A stretch of DNA of 64,000 nucleotides from contig NZ_JAMXIC010000021.1 in the NCBI RefSeq assembly GCF_027587375.1, positions 1 to 64,000 of the forward strand, read 5' to 3'. Position 1 is the first letter of the stretch. The number at the start of each line of letters is the position of its first letter. This DNA is from Arthrobacter sp. B2a2-09 (GTDB lineage: Bacteria; Actinomycetota; Actinomycetes; Actinomycetales; Micrococcaceae). Under the pieces are notes generated by a model. It saw nothing but the letters and a program-made list of their open reading frames with translations. It was not told where the DNA came from and did no database searches. Of the stretch, positions 1 to 9,338 are shown piece after piece. The position numbers were made by a program, and so were the translations under genes.

Positions 1-19
1 CCTTGTTATCAACGGCCAT
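1..19 (-). CDS. 5' end of an unidentified gene (cut by window edge)
   Basis: Reading leftward, an ATG at position 19 starts Met-Ala-Val-Asp-Asn-Lys and runs off the window. It is preceded on the minus strand by GAAGGAGCCGGCG, a good Shine-Dalgarno at normal spacing, which is the main reason to believe it. Six codons are too few to name a product. Confidence 0.4.
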
Positions 20-345
20 CGCCGGCTCCTTCAATCAACAGGTAATGAATGACTCACAACCAGCTTGACGATGAGGGAGCGTCCGGCCAAACACCCACAT
101 AAGTGAGCGAGCGTCCGGCCAAACACCCACATAAGTGAGCGAGCGTCGGTGGCGAGCGCCGCGGCGCCGAAACAATGGCGCATTTCCGCATTGCCGACCG
201 GACCAGGTGTTTGTGCTCAGTTCTGCCGGTCCGCCGGGCCTGTCGCCGCGGTGGACGCCGTGGTACGTTCAGCGTGATCAGGATGCTTAAGAGAGTCCTC
301 ATCCCTTCCGGCTCCTGGCGCAACTTCTGAAAGCGGAGGCATAAG
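20..345. other. Intergenic region, no gene seen
   Basis: This 326-bp stretch lies between two divergent genes. It holds the ribosome binding site of the leftward gene, a 32-bp tandem repeat (77-147) and GC-rich sequence with no convincing coding frame. The right end supplies GGAGGCATAAG just before the ATG at 346. I see no clear promoter hexamers. Confidence 0.5.
77..147. repeat. 32-bp perfect tandem repeat, 2.2 copies
   Basis: Units at 77-108 and 109-140 are identical, followed by the first 7 bases of a third (141-147). The unit starts GAGCGTCCGGCC and ends AAGTGAGC. A period of 32 is not a multiple of three, so it is not a repeated peptide in a single frame. Confidence 0.85.
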
Positions 346-606
346 ATGACAACCTTGGTGATCTTCCATGAGGTCGACGACGTTGAGCACTGGCTCAGCT
401 CACCGAAACGGGAAGAAATCTTCGGACCCATGGGCATAACGGTTCGAACGTTCTCTGACCCGGCAAAAACCAACCGCGTCGGACTGATCGTCGAAGTCCC
501 GGACATGGAAACGTTCCAGCGGATGATGGAGTCCGAAGTTGCGGCTGAAGCGATGAAATTCGACGGCGTACGCCCGGAAACAATCCTGACGCTCGTCGAG
601 TCCTAA
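346..606 (+). CDS. Small hypothetical protein (86 aa)
   Basis: An 86-residue soluble protein with no signal peptide or membrane segment. The start is supported by GGAGGCATAAG immediately upstream. The N-terminus (TTLVIFHEVDDVEHWL) reads as a beta strand followed by a helix, and the middle (VGLIVEVPDMETFQRMM) as strand then helix. This strand-helix-strand-helix rhythm resembles dimeric alpha/beta-barrel monooxygenase-like proteins, but that is shape only and I see no catalytic signature. It stands alone, convergent with the acetyltransferase gene after 24 bp. No function assigned. Confidence 0.75.
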   Translation: MTTLVIFHEVDDVEHWLSSPKREEIFGPMGITVRTFSDPAKTNRVGLIVEVPDMETFQRMMESEVAAEAMKFDGVRPETILTLVES

Positions 607-630
607 TTACCGCTTAGTCGCCAGTACCGC

Positions 631-1152
631 CTAGTCGCCGAAACCCCGGTACATGATCCATTGCGGACCGGCGGAACCACCCAGGTACCTGCCCGTCTCG
701 GCAAAGCCCGCGTTTGCGTACGCAGCCTTTGCGGCGGGATTGCGTTCGTTAACGGAGAGCACGACGCCGGCCTGCCCACCACCCAGCCTCGCTGTCAGCT
801 TCTGCGCTTCCCGCGCAGCAGCGGCAGCCGACAGGGAGCCCAGGCCCATCCCCTGGCGCGTCTGGTCGATCAGGAACCCACGCAAGAGCCAAGCGGAATC
901 GTCGTCGGGCCATCCAGCCAAGGTCGCGGCACCAGCCTGCAAGGTGAAGACTCCGACGGCGGCACCGGCGGCTTCGATCACGTACGGCAGGCGGCTTTCG
1001 TCTTCGAGGCCCATGAGCATCATCTTGAACGGGTCTCCGACGAAGTCTTCCTGCCCCGCGGCCAATTCCATAGCCGCGACGTCGCCGAGCTTGATGGCGC
1101 GGGCATCGTCGTCGAGGTCCTTCAAGGGAATGAGCCACACGGTTTCCAGCAT
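631..1152 (-). CDS. GNAT family N-acetyltransferase
   Basis: A 173-residue GNAT protein that would transfer an acetyl group from acetyl-CoA to an unknown amine. The acetyl-CoA binding motif A is visible as R-Q-G-M-G-L-G around residues 99-105 (the R/QxxGxG/A pattern). The typical C-terminal motif VNERNPAAKAAYANAGF follows at 134-150. The first 60 residues are acidic and match no substrate class I recognise. The gene lies 50 bp downstream of glnE on the same strand and may be at the end of the glnA2-glnE transcript, but nothing in the sequence ties it to nitrogen control. Confidence 0.85.
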   Translation of the reverse strand: MLETVWLIPLKDLDDDARAIKLGDVAAMELAAGQEDFVGDPFKMMLMGLEDESRLPYVIEAAGAAVGVFTLQAGAATLAGWPDDDSAWLLRGFLIDQTRQGMGLGSLSAAAAAREAQKLTARLGGGQAGVVLSVNERNPAAKAAYANAGFAETGRYLGGSAGPQWIMYRGFGD

Positions 1153-1202
1153 CCTTCGAGCTTAGCCGTCTCCGCACTCCGCGGGGCGGCACGAGCTGGA
1201 GC

Positions 1203-4200
1203 TCATTGGCCGTAGAAGTCCTTCTCAAACACGGCCCGGGTCCGCCGGCTCAGGCGCAGGTAGTCTTCTTCGAACACCGCGGCTTGCCCGGGAGCGTAAC
1301 CACACCACCTGGCAACGGCCTCCAAATCCCGTCGGGAGGCAGGCAGGAGATCGGAGGCACGCCCGGTGCAGATCACATTCGCCGAGCGGATACGGCTCGC
1401 GAGCCGCCAGGCTTCGCGAAGCAACACGATGTCACCCTTGTCGATCAGGCCCAACGACTCAATCGCGTCGAGGGCACGCAGGGTGGAAGTGGTCCGGAGT
1501 TGCGGATGCCGTCCTGCGTGTTGGAGCTGCAGCAGTTGCACCAGCCATTCGACGTCGCTGAGTCCGCCCCTGCCGAGCTTCACGTGCCTGGCCGGATCGG
1601 CGCCTCTCGGGAGCCGTTCTGACTCAACACGTGCCTTGACGCGTCGGATCTCCCGCACATCTGTCTCGTCGAGCGATTCCGGGTAGCGGATCGGGTTGAT
1701 GAGCCAGAGGAATTCCGCGGCCAATTCGTCGTTGCCGGCCATTGGTTGTGCCCGCAACAGCGCCTGGGCTTCCCAGATGAGGGACCACCGCCGGTAATAC
1801 TCCGCGTATGACTCGAGGGAACGGACCATGGCTCCGTTCTTCCCCTCGGGGCGAAGATCGGCGTCAACGGTGAGGACCCGTTCCGCCAGGATGGCCGGTT
1901 TGAGGGGTTGGGTCAGCAAAGTGGAAATGTGCCCCACGATGGCAAGGGCTTGTTGCTGGGCTTCGGATTCAGTCGCGCCAGGAAGGGAACGATGGACGTA
2001 CATGACGTCGGCGTCCGAGCCGTAGCCAATCTCGCGTCCGCCTTGCCTGCCCATGGCAACCACCAGCACCTGTGTTTTGAGGGGCCCATCGGAAGCCACG
2101 ATGGCCTCGGCGACGTGAAGGGCGCCCAGAACCGCAGCCCGGTCGGCATCGGCCAATGCCGTGCCCACTGCGTCCTGTTCCAGGAGGCCGGAACTGTCCG
2201 CGATGGCGATCCGGAGGATTTCCCGGCGCCTGATGAGCCGGATGAGCCGCATCGCGTTCTCCGGATCGGCATGGCGTGACATCTTGGACTGGATTTCCTG
2301 CCACTGGGCCTCGAAGCCAATCGGCATGAGTTCCTTGTCGGCACCAAGCCACGCAACGGATTCCGGGGAAACCTCCAGGAGATCGGCGATCAACCGCGAG
2401 TTGGAGAGCACATGGCACAGCCGCTCGGCTGCAGCTTGGGAGTCCCGGAGCATCCCGAGATACCAATGGGTGGTTCCGAGGGCTTCGCTGACGCGGCGGA
2501 AGGCGAGCAGTCCGGCGTCGGGATCTACACCTTCGGCGAGCCAGCCGAGAAGGATGGGAAGCAGTTGCCGCTGCAAGGCGGCGCGGCGGCTGACCCCCGC
2601 AGTGAGGGCCTCGATGTGGCGCATGGCGCCTTGCGGGTCACGGTAACCGAGTGCTGCAAGCCGGCCTTGGGCGGCTTCAGGAGTGAGCCGGGCGTCTTCG
2701 GTGCTCAACTTCGCTGCCGTGTTGAGCAGCGGCCGGTAGAAGATCCGATCGTGTAGTTCGCGAACGGAGCGTTTGGTCTTCTGCCAGGTTTCGATCAGGG
2801 CGTCCGGATGCGGCCTGCCCGTGGAAAAGGGCCCCAAGACGGCCTTCGCGAGGAAACGCAAGGATTCCTGGCTCGTAGGCATGAGGTGGGTTCGACGCAT
2901 CTGGAACAACTGGATGCGGTGCTCAAGAACCCGCAGATAGCGGTAGGCGGCATCGAAGGCAGCGGCGTCCACCCGGCCAATGTAGCCGCCCGCGGACAGC
3001 GCGGAAATTGCCGACGTCGTATCCCGGCAACGGAGCGTTTCATCAGACTTTCCGTGGACGAGTTGCAGGAGCTGCACCGTGAACTCGACATCGCGCAGCC
3101 CGCCCGGACCCAGTTTGATCTGGCGCTGTTCTTCCGCCGGAGCAATGTTGTTCGTCACCCTGCGGCGCATCGCCTGCACCGATTCCACGAAGCCTTCCCG
3201 GCCGGCCGAAGCCCACACGAGCGGCTGGACGGCTTGCTCGTAGCGCGAGCCCAGATCCTTGTCCCCTGCGATGGTCCGGGCCTTGAGGAGTGCCTGGAAC
3301 TCCCAGCTTTCAGCCCACTTCGCATAGTAGCTCAAGTGCGAGGGCAGCGTCCTGACGAGGGGACCGGATTTCCCCTCCGGCCGCAGGTTCGCGTCGACCT
3401 CCCACAGCCCGGGTTCGGATCCCGTGGACGAAATGGCACGGGAGATGCCGGCAGCCAGGGCTGTACCGATGGTCGCAGCTTCTGCGTCCTCCAGGTCCGG
3501 CGCCTCGATCACGTAGATGACGTCGACGTCGGAAATGTAGTTGAGCTCCCGGGCACCGCATTTGCCCATGCCGATGACCGCCAGCCCGACGCCGGCAATA
3601 TCGGCGGTGTCGAAAGTCGCCGCGGCTTCTGCCCTGGCAACCGCCAGGGCAGCTTCTATCGCCGCACCGGCGAGGTCGGCCAGTTCGGCGCCGACGGCGG
3701 GCATGAAGTCCTGCGGACTGGCGGCGCAAAGGTCCTTGATGGCCAGTTCGGTCAGTCCACGCCGGTACGCCGTCCGGAGGGCGGTGTATGCTCTGGCGCC
3801 CGTCATTGCGGCGACGGGCCGAGGAGAGTTGGGGTCTGCCTTCACCGAGCGGAGCAGCTTCATCCGCAGCTCGCCGGCGTCGGCAGACAAGGGTTCCGGG
3901 CTGACGCGGACATCGAAGACGTCCAGGTGTTCCGGATGCCTGATCAGGAACTCCCCCAAGGCCTCGGATGCCCCCAGCAAGCGGTACAGCGGCTCACTGC
4001 GATCCGGGTGCTCCCCCGCGAGCTGCCTGAGAGAGGGATGCTTCTCAATCAAACGGACGAGCGACTGGAGCGCGGTGTCCGGGTTCGCGCTCAGGTGCAG
4101 GCCGGCAAAGATCGTGTCCTGGTCGATGCCGTCGAGTTCACGCGCGGCAAGGAACCGTTCACCCTTCTCAAGATCGCTGAAACCGGCCGAGATGAGCCGG

Positions 4201-4220
4201 CGGGCCAGGCTCACACTCAC
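1203..4220 (-). CDS. glnE: Bifunctional glutamine synthetase adenylyltransferase / adenylyl-removing enzyme
   Basis: A 1005-residue GlnE, the full family length. The enzyme adds or removes AMP on glutamine synthetase according to nitrogen status. Two nucleotidyltransferase domains are visible: GMGKCGARELNYISDVDV (about 217-234, Asp231 and Asp233) and AMGRQGGREIGYGSDADV (about 722-739, Asp736 and Asp738). Each is followed by a K-L-G-x-G-G-L-x-D-V-E segment. The start is GTG at 4220, 3 bp after the glnA2 stop, so the two genes are co-transcribed. GlnE next to glnA2 is also the M. tuberculosis arrangement (Rv2221c-Rv2222c). Confidence 0.97.
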   Translation of the reverse strand: MSVSLARRLISAGFSDLEKGERFLAARELDGIDQDTIFAGLHLSANPDTALQSLVRLIEKHPSLRQLAGEHPDRSEPLYRLLGASEALGEFLIRHPEHLDVFDVRVSPEPLSADAGELRMKLLRSVKADPNSPRPVAAMTGARAYTALRTAYRRGLTELAIKDLCAASPQDFMPAVGAELADLAGAAIEAALAVARAEAAATFDTADIAGVGLAVIGMGKCGARELNYISDVDVIYVIEAPDLEDAEAATIGTALAAGISRAISSTGSEPGLWEVDANLRPEGKSGPLVRTLPSHLSYYAKWAESWEFQALLKARTIAGDKDLGSRYEQAVQPLVWASAGREGFVESVQAMRRRVTNNIAPAEEQRQIKLGPGGLRDVEFTVQLLQLVHGKSDETLRCRDTTSAISALSAGGYIGRVDAAAFDAAYRYLRVLEHRIQLFQMRRTHLMPTSQESLRFLAKAVLGPFSTGRPHPDALIETWQKTKRSVRELHDRIFYRPLLNTAAKLSTEDARLTPEAAQGRLAALGYRDPQGAMRHIEALTAGVSRRAALQRQLLPILLGWLAEGVDPDAGLLAFRRVSEALGTTHWYLGMLRDSQAAAERLCHVLSNSRLIADLLEVSPESVAWLGADKELMPIGFEAQWQEIQSKMSRHADPENAMRLIRLIRRREILRIAIADSSGLLEQDAVGTALADADRAAVLGALHVAEAIVASDGPLKTQVLVVAMGRQGGREIGYGSDADVMYVHRSLPGATESEAQQQALAIVGHISTLLTQPLKPAILAERVLTVDADLRPEGKNGAMVRSLESYAEYYRRWSLIWEAQALLRAQPMAGNDELAAEFLWLINPIRYPESLDETDVREIRRVKARVESERLPRGADPARHVKLGRGGLSDVEWLVQLLQLQHAGRHPQLRTTSTLRALDAIESLGLIDKGDIVLLREAWRLASRIRSANVICTGRASDLLPASRRDLEAVARWCGYAPGQAAVFEEDYLRLSRRTRAVFEKDFYGQ

Positions 4221-4223
4221 AGC

Positions 4224-5564
4224 CTAGAGAATGCCGAGGTTGCGCTTGAGCTCGTAAGGCGTGACCTGGAGCCGGTAGTCCTGCCATTCCGCACGCTTGT
4301 TGCGCAGGAAGTGGTCAAAGACCTGTTCGCCGAGGATGTCCGCTACGAGTTCCGAATCCTCCATGGCGCGGATGGCATCGTGGAGGCTGGCCGGCAGCGG
4401 AGTGTGACCCATCGCCTTGCGCTCGGCCGAGGTCAGCGACCAAACGTCATCTTCCGCCGCTGCCGGAAGTTCGTAGCCTTCCTCGATCCCCTTGAGCCCG
4501 GCCCCGAGCAACACGGCGTAGGCCAGGTAAGGGTTGGTGGCGGAGTCAATCCCGCGATATTCGATCCGTGCGGACTGGCCCTTGCCCGGCTTGTAGAGCG
4601 GCACGCGAACCAGGGCCGAGCGGTTGTTGTGGCCCCAACTCAGGTAGCTCGGCGCTTCGCCGCCGCCCCAGAGACGCTTGTAGGAATTCACGAACTGGTT
4701 GGTGACGGCGGTGAATTCCGGAGCGTGGCGCAGGATACCGGCAATGAACTGGCGTGCCGTCTTGGACAGCTGGAATTCGGCGCCGGCTTCGTAGAAGGCA
4801 TTCGTGTCACCCTCGAACAGCGAGAAGTGCGTGTGCATCCCTGAACCCGGGTGGTCGGTGAACGGCTTGGGCATGAACGTGGCGTACGTGCCCTGCTGCA
4901 GGGCCACTTCCTTGATGACCGTGCGGAAGGTCATGATGTTGTCCGCCGTCTGGAGGGCGTCCGCGTAGCGGAGATCGATCTCGTTCTGGCCGGGTCCGCC
5001 CTCGTGGTGGCTGAACTCGACGGAGATGCCCACGGATTCAAGCATGGTGACGGCCGTGCGGCGGAAGTCCTGTGCCACGCCACCGGGCACGTGGTCGAAG
5101 TAGCCGCCCTCGTCAACGGGAACAGGAACGCCGTTGGCGTCGAGATCCTGGGACTTGAGGAGGTAGAACTCGATCTCGGGATGCGTGTAGCAAGTGAAGC
5201 CCATGTCCGCGGCCTTGGCGAGGGTGCGCTTGAGCACGTTCCGGGGGTCGGCGGCCGACGGCTCGCCGTCGGGGGTCAGGATGTCGCAGAACATCCTCGA
5301 GGTCTGCTCGGTTTCACCGCGCCACGGCAGGATCTGGAACGTGGAGGGGTCGGGCTGGGCCAGCATGTCGGACTCGAACACCCTGGCGAGGCCCTCGATA
5401 GCCGAGCCGTCGAAACCCAGGCCTTCTTCGAAGGCGCCTTCCACTTCCGCCGGTGCAAGTGCCACCGATTTCAGCGAACCGACGACGTCGGTAAACCACA
5501 AGCGTACGAAGCGCACGTCACGCTCTTCGATAGTTCGCAGAACGAACTCTTGCTGGCGGTCCAT
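4224..5564 (-). CDS. glnA2: Glutamine synthetase, GlnA2 type
   Basis: A 446-residue type I glutamine synthetase, making glutamine from glutamate, ammonia and ATP. Visible signatures are FTDVVGSLKSV near residue 24, the metal-binding HPEIEFYL at 128-135, GGPGQNEIDLRY at 189-200, the ATP-binding KPFTDHPGSGMHTHFSL at 233-249, and RIEYRGID from 333. The loop that carries the adenylylated tyrosine in GlnA1 (N-L-Y) reads D-V-W-S-L here (373-377). This enzyme therefore probably is not the GlnE target, although glnE directly follows it. The start ATG at 5564 begins MDRQQEFVLRTIEERDV, the usual GlnA2 N-terminus. It is divergent from panB. Confidence 0.96.
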   Translation of the reverse strand: MDRQQEFVLRTIEERDVRFVRLWFTDVVGSLKSVALAPAEVEGAFEEGLGFDGSAIEGLARVFESDMLAQPDPSTFQILPWRGETEQTSRMFCDILTPDGEPSAADPRNVLKRTLAKAADMGFTCYTHPEIEFYLLKSQDLDANGVPVPVDEGGYFDHVPGGVAQDFRRTAVTMLESVGISVEFSHHEGGPGQNEIDLRYADALQTADNIMTFRTVIKEVALQQGTYATFMPKPFTDHPGSGMHTHFSLFEGDTNAFYEAGAEFQLSKTARQFIAGILRHAPEFTAVTNQFVNSYKRLWGGGEAPSYLSWGHNNRSALVRVPLYKPGKGQSARIEYRGIDSATNPYLAYAVLLGAGLKGIEEGYELPAAAEDDVWSLTSAERKAMGHTPLPASLHDAIRAMEDSELVADILGEQVFDHFLRNKRAEWQDYRLQVTPYELKRNLGIL

Positions 5565-5678
5565 GAGGCCTCATTTCCGGGTCAACGTCCATGCCGCGGG
5601 TTCGGGGTTCGAAGCCGACGACAACTCAGCATTCACTCTACTAAGCATTGGCCCGGAATGGCTGCACGCCCAGTTCGC

Positions 5679-5694
5679 GTAACACAGCGTTTAC
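5679..5694. promoter_or_regulatory. Imperfect GTAA/TTAC palindrome in the glnA2-panB divergent region
   Basis: GTAACACAGCGTTTAC has GTAA and TTAC ends around an 8-nt centre and lies about 115 bp upstream of glnA2. It loosely recalls actinobacterial GlnR sites (GTnAC-n6-GnAAC), but the fit is poor. This is a candidate only. Confidence 0.2.
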
Positions 5695-5754
5695 AAATGT
5701 GAGGCTCCTCATGCACCGGTGGCTAGGACGGCTGGTACCGCATACGCTCTATTC

Positions 5755-6666
5755 ATGGCCCCAAGCAACAGTTCCGATTCCAGCATGCCCGTCGAACTTC
5801 CCGCGCCCTACGGAACCGGACCTGCCGCTGCAGGTTCCGGGGCCTCAGCGGATGCTTCAACGCCGAAGCCCGCCGCCAGGATCCGCACCCACCACCTTCA
5901 ACAGGCCAAGGCCAAGGGTGAGCGCTTTGCGATGTTGACTGCCTACGAGCAATACACGGCTGAGATTTTCGACCAGGCCGGCATCGAGGTCCTGCTGATC
6001 GGCGATTCGGCCTCCAACAACGTCTTCGGGAACGAAACCAGCCTCCCAGTGACCGTCGACGAACTCCTCCCCTTGTGCCGTGCCGTGGCCCGATCCGCCA
6101 AACGTGCCTTGGTAGTGGCCGATCTTCCCTTTGGCAGCTATGAAGTGTCGCCGGAGCAGGCTGTGGCAACAGGCGTTCGCTTCCTGAAAGAAGGCCTGGC
6201 ACACGGCGTCAAGATCGAAGGCGGAGCGTTCTATGCGGGAACTGTGCGGGCCATGGTCCAGGCAGGCATTCCCGTCATGGCGCACATCGGCTTCACGCCC
6301 CAGAGCGAACACTCGCTGGGCGGCTACCGTGTCCAGGGCCGGGGCGATGACGCCGCCCGCCTGGTCGAAGACGCAATCGCCCTCGCAAATGCCGGAGCGT
6401 TCTGCGTGCTCATGGAGATGGTTCCTGCGGAAACCGCAGCCGCCGTCGACGCCGCTATTGAGGTGCCCACTATCGGAATCGGCGCCGGCAACGCGACCAC
6501 GGGACAGGTCCTGGTGTGGCAGGACATGGCCGGACTGCGCGGCGGCAAGATGGCCAAGTTCGTCAAGCAATATGCGGATCTGCGCACCACACTGAGCGAA
6601 GCAGCGAGGGCGTACGCCGACGACGTCAGGTCCGGCCAGTTCCCTGGCCCGGAACACTCGTTCTAG
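5755..6666 (+). CDS. panB: 3-methyl-2-oxobutanoate hydroxymethyltransferase (pantothenate synthesis)
   Basis: PanB transfers a hydroxymethyl group from methylenetetrahydrofolate to alpha-ketoisovalerate, the first committed step to pantothenate and CoA. From ATG 5755 the protein is 303 residues. Family motifs include [17 protein letters not shown], the magnesium-site [23 protein letters not shown] and [16 protein letters not shown]. The first 45 residues are a low-complexity Pro/Ala/Ser extension that most PanB proteins lack; a second ATG at 5785 is possible. The gene is divergent from glnA2, as near M. tuberculosis Rv2222c-Rv2225. Confidence 0.95.
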   Translation: MAPSNSSDSSMPVELPAPYGTGPAAAGSGASADASTPKPAARIRTHHLQQAKAKGERFAMLTAYEQYTAEIFDQAGIEVLLIGDSASNNVFGNETSLPVTVDELLPLCRAVARSAKRALVVADLPFGSYEVSPEQAVATGVRFLKEGLAHGVKIEGGAFYAGTVRAMVQAGIPVMAHIGFTPQSEHSLGGYRVQGRGDDAARLVEDAIALANAGAFCVLMEMVPAETAAAVDAAIEVPTIGIGAGNATTGQVLVWQDMAGLRGGKMAKFVKQYADLRTTLSEAARAYADDVRSGQFPGPEHSF

Positions 6667-6678
6667 GAGAACGCAGAG

Positions 6679-6843
6679 TCAGTCCTCGTCGTCCTTGTCC
6701 CAGGCTTCGTTGCGGGCCTTGACCTTTTCGAGGGCGTGCTCGGCTTCCTCGCGGGTCTTGTAGGGACCGATCAGCTGGGTCCAGTCGGACAACGCGTCCT
6801 CTTCGATTTGGTGTGTCTGAACGTTGTACCAGAACTCCGCCAC
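6679..6843 (-). CDS. Small SPOR-like protein (54 aa)
   Basis: A 54-residue protein starting at GTG 6843 with AAAGGAG six bases upstream, a strong ribosome binding site. It reads MAEFWYNVQTHQIEED, then a central LIGPYKTREEAEHALEK and an acidic end WDKDDED. The phrase GPYKTREEAEHAL is typical of SPOR-like or small actinobacterial proteins where a glycine-proline turn precedes a helix. SPOR domains bind denuded peptidoglycan at division sites, but this is shorter than a full SPOR domain (about 70 residues) and has no membrane anchor. The gene ends 12 bp from panB in convergent orientation, with no terminator hairpin between them. Function inferred weakly. Confidence 0.75.
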   Translation of the reverse strand: MAEFWYNVQTHQIEEDALSDWTQLIGPYKTREEAEHALEKVKARNEAWDKDDED

Positions 6844-6958
6844 GGTCTCTCCTTTGCGAATCCCGCCGTAACCTCGGCGGGGCCGGTTGCCCTTCGTGCG
6901 GGGCGATATGTAGCTACTTAGTTACTTGCGTCTCGTGCGTCCCTTATATGATCAATCT

Positions 6959-7837
6959 ATGCCTTCTCCCGCTCTGACCGCACCCATCGGCACGCTCACC
7001 CGTGGAACCGTCAGCCCACAGCTACCTGTACCGGCGTCAATCCGGCGCCCGGAGTATGTTGGCAAGCCAGGACCGGCGAAGTTCACCGGTTCAGAAGTCA
7101 AATCGGCGGAAACCATCGAGAAGATCCGCGTCGCCAGCAAAATTGCGGCCCAGGCTATCGTCGAGGTCGGCAAGCACATCGAGCCGGGCGTCACTACGGA
7201 CCAGTTGGACCGGATTGGCCACGAGTTCGTCCTGGACCACCACGCCTACCCGTCAACGCTTGGCTACCGAGGCTTCCCCAAGTCCCTGTGCTCCTCGCTC
7301 AACGAGGTCATCTGCCACGGCATTCCGGACAGCACTGTGGTGCAAGACGGCGACATCCTGAACATCGACATCACGGCCTACATCAACGGCGTCCATGGTG
7401 ACACCAACTACACCTTCTTGGTGGGAGACGTAGACGAAGAATCGCGGCTGCTCGTCGAACGTACCCAGGAGTCGCTCAACCGGGCCATCAAGGCGGTAGC
7501 GCCGGGCCGCGAAATCAATGTCATCGGCCGGGCCATCCAGTCCTACGCGAAACGCTTCAGCTACGGCGTGGTCCGCGACTTCACCGGCCACGGCGTCGGC
7601 GAGGCCTTCCACACGGGCCTGATCATCCCCCATTACGACGCCGCGCCGGCTTACAACACCGTGATCGAAGCCGGCATGGTCTTCACGATTGAACCCATGC
7701 TGACCCTCGGAACGATCGAGTGGGACATGTGGCCCGATGATTGGACCGTAATCACCCGCGACCACAAGCGGACCGCCCAATTTGAACACACCCTGTTGGT
7801 CACCGAGACCGGCGCCGAAATCCTGACTCTTCCTTAA
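6959..7837 (+). CDS. map: Methionine aminopeptidase type I
   Basis: Removes the initiator methionine from new proteins. From ATG 6959 it has 292 residues. The five metal ligands can be seen: the aspartates in [19 protein letters not shown], His in [11 protein letters not shown], Glu in FTIEPM and Glu in QFEHTLLVT. The first 40 residues are rich in proline ([30 protein letters not shown]). This matches the N-terminal linker of the actinobacterial MetAP1c class such as M. tuberculosis MapB. A TTG at 6926 would add 11 residues but has no better ribosome binding site. Confidence 0.95.
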   Translation: MPSPALTAPIGTLTRGTVSPQLPVPASIRRPEYVGKPGPAKFTGSEVKSAETIEKIRVASKIAAQAIVEVGKHIEPGVTTDQLDRIGHEFVLDHHAYPSTLGYRGFPKSLCSSLNEVICHGIPDSTVVQDGDILNIDITAYINGVHGDTNYTFLVGDVDEESRLLVERTQESLNRAIKAVAPGREINVIGRAIQSYAKRFSYGVVRDFTGHGVGEAFHTGLIIPHYDAAPAYNTVIEAGMVFTIEPMLTLGTIEWDMWPDDWTVITRDHKRTAQFEHTLLVTETGAEILTLP

Positions 7838-7876
7838 GCTTTCCGGAAGGTCACCTGCAGCCGTTCGTGCTGCGAC

Positions 7877-8713
7877 ATGCCCACCCCTCCTGCCATGAAC
7901 GGAAACGCATTGACCAAGAAGGATGAGAAGACCCACAAGAACGGCCCGCTGATCGGCATTGACGTCGGTGGCACCGGCATCAAGGGCGGCATCGTCGATC
8001 TCAAGAAGGGCAAACTGCTCGGGGAACGTCTCCGGATTCCCACGCCGCAGCCCGCCACCCCCGAAGCTGTCGCCGAAGTGATCGCGCAGATCGTCGACGA
8101 ATTGTCGGCCCGCGAGGACGCCCCGGCCAAGGGTTCGCCCGTGGGAGTCACCTTCCCCGGAATCATCCAGCACGGCGTGGTCCGTTCTGCCGCCAACGTG
8201 GACAAGTCCTGGCTCGACACCGACATTGATTCGCTGCTCACCAAGCGCCTGGACCGTCCCGTCGAGGTCATCAACGACGCCGACGCAGCCGGCCTCGCTG
8301 AAGCCCGCTACGGCGCAGGCGAAGGCGTCGACGGCACGGTACTCGTCATCACACTCGGCACAGGCATCGGCTCGGCCTTCATCTTCAACGGGCACCTGGT
8401 GCCCAACGCCGAGCTCGGCCACCTCGAGGTGGACGGCCACGACGCCGAAACGAAGGCATCCGCCGTCGCACGTGAACGCGACGGCTTGAGCTGGGAAGAA
8501 TACAGCGTGCTGCTGCAGCGCTATCTTTCCCACGTCGAGTTCCTGTTCTCGCCCGAGCTCTTCATCATCGGTGGCGGTATTTCGAAGCGTTCGGATGAGT
8601 ACTTCCCGCACCTGGATCTGCGGACGCGCATCGTCACGGCGGAACTGAAGAACGACGCCGGAATCGTGGGGGCCGCGCTGGACGTCGCCCTCCACCACAA
8701 ACTGGCCAAGTAG
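7877..8713 (+). CDS. ppgK: Polyphosphate glucokinase
   Basis: A ROK-fold kinase of 278 residues that phosphorylates glucose using polyphosphate or ATP; the type is characteristic of actinobacteria. Visible are the phosphate loop [14 protein letters not shown] (about residues 31-44), the catalytic [16 protein letters not shown], the second phosphate motif [10 protein letters not shown], and the PpgK-type [15 protein letters not shown] in place of the cysteine-rich ROK zinc motif. Starts at 7877 or 7895 are both possible and neither has a clear Shine-Dalgarno. It follows map by 39 bp and is convergent with nrdR across a hairpin. Confidence 0.93.
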   Translation: MPTPPAMNGNALTKKDEKTHKNGPLIGIDVGGTGIKGGIVDLKKGKLLGERLRIPTPQPATPEAVAEVIAQIVDELSAREDAPAKGSPVGVTFPGIIQHGVVRSAANVDKSWLDTDIDSLLTKRLDRPVEVINDADAAGLAEARYGAGEGVDGTVLVITLGTGIGSAFIFNGHLVPNAELGHLEVDGHDAETKASAVARERDGLSWEEYSVLLQRYLSHVEFLFSPELFIIGGGISKRSDEYFPHLDLRTRIVTAELKNDAGIVGAALDVALHHKLAK

Positions 8714-8721
8714 AGGTGGTG

Positions 8722-8761
8722 CCGGTGGTGGCTGCGGCTTCCCCTCCGCTACCACCACCGG
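8722..8761. terminator. Bidirectional terminator between ppgK and nrdR
   Basis: CCGGTGGTGG at 8722-8731 pairs with CCACCACCGG at 8752-8761 around a 20-nt loop that contains further GC-rich pairing. It sits between the two convergent stop codons. There is no long T tract on either side. Confidence 0.6.
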
Positions 8762-8763
8762 AG

Positions 8764-9276
8764 CTAGATTGGGCTCTTCTCCGAGCTCTTGCCCTTGGCG
8801 ACCTTCGCTGCATTCTCCGCCGCTGCGGTCTCGGCCTCATGGCGGAGTAGCGAAATGGCCGATTCGAAGTCCTCAAGCGATTCGAAGGCCTGGTAAACGC
8901 TGGCAAAACGCAGGTAGGCGACCTCGTCCAGTTTCTGGAGTGGTCCAAGGATGGCCAAGCCGACCTCGTGGGCGTCGATTTCCGCCGCGCCGGAGGATCG
9001 GATATTTTCCTCGACTTCCTGGGCCAGCATTGCGAGGTCGTCCTCAGTCACGGGACGGCCTTGGCAGGCCTTGCGAACGCCGTTGATGATCTTGATCCGG
9101 CTGAAGGGTTCTCCCACGCCTGAACGTTTGATGACGGAAAGGCTGGTGGTCTCCACGGTGGTGAAACGGCGTCCGCATTCGGGGCACTGGCGCCGACGGC
9201 GGATGGCTGAGCCGTCGTCGGCCATTCGACTGTCCACTACGCGTGAGTCGGGGTTTCGGCAGAACGGACAATACAC
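8764..9276 (-). CDS. nrdR: Transcriptional repressor NrdR
   Basis: NrdR represses ribonucleotide reductase genes when dATP is high. The protein is 170 residues from GTG 9276, where it reads (M)[16 protein letters not shown], the normal NrdR N-terminus; GGGGAGG lies upstream. The zinc ribbon is CPFC with CPEC, and the ATP-cone follows ([24 protein letters not shown]). Upstream at 9404-9441 are two NrdR-box-like sequences, so autoregulation is likely. Between those boxes and the start codon lies the hairpin that also terminates hisD, so the nrdR leader may contain it. Confidence 0.96.
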   Translation of the reverse strand: MYCPFCRNPDSRVVDSRMADDGSAIRRRRQCPECGRRFTTVETTSLSVIKRSGVGEPFSRIKIINGVRKACQGRPVTEDDLAMLAQEVEENIRSSGAAEIDAHEVGLAILGPLQKLDEVAYLRFASVYQAFESLEDFESAISLLRHEAETAAAENAAKVAKGKSSEKSPI

Positions 9277-9338
9277 GCTGGGCCTCCCCTGTTCGGTTCC
9301 GGCCCGCTGTCCGCGCGGCGTCCGCCGGGGACGCAAAA

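Noticed and set aside
77-147. CRISPR array
   Set aside because: The 32-bp repeats are directly adjacent with no spacers and there are no cas genes.
2808-4844. 678-codon plus-strand open frame opposite glnE and glnA2
   Set aside because: It lies antisense to two clear genes; long shadow frames are expected in GC-rich DNA and it shows no domain.
7253-8758. 501-codon minus-strand open frame opposite map and ppgK
   Set aside because: Antisense to two recognised enzymes and without any recognisable feature.
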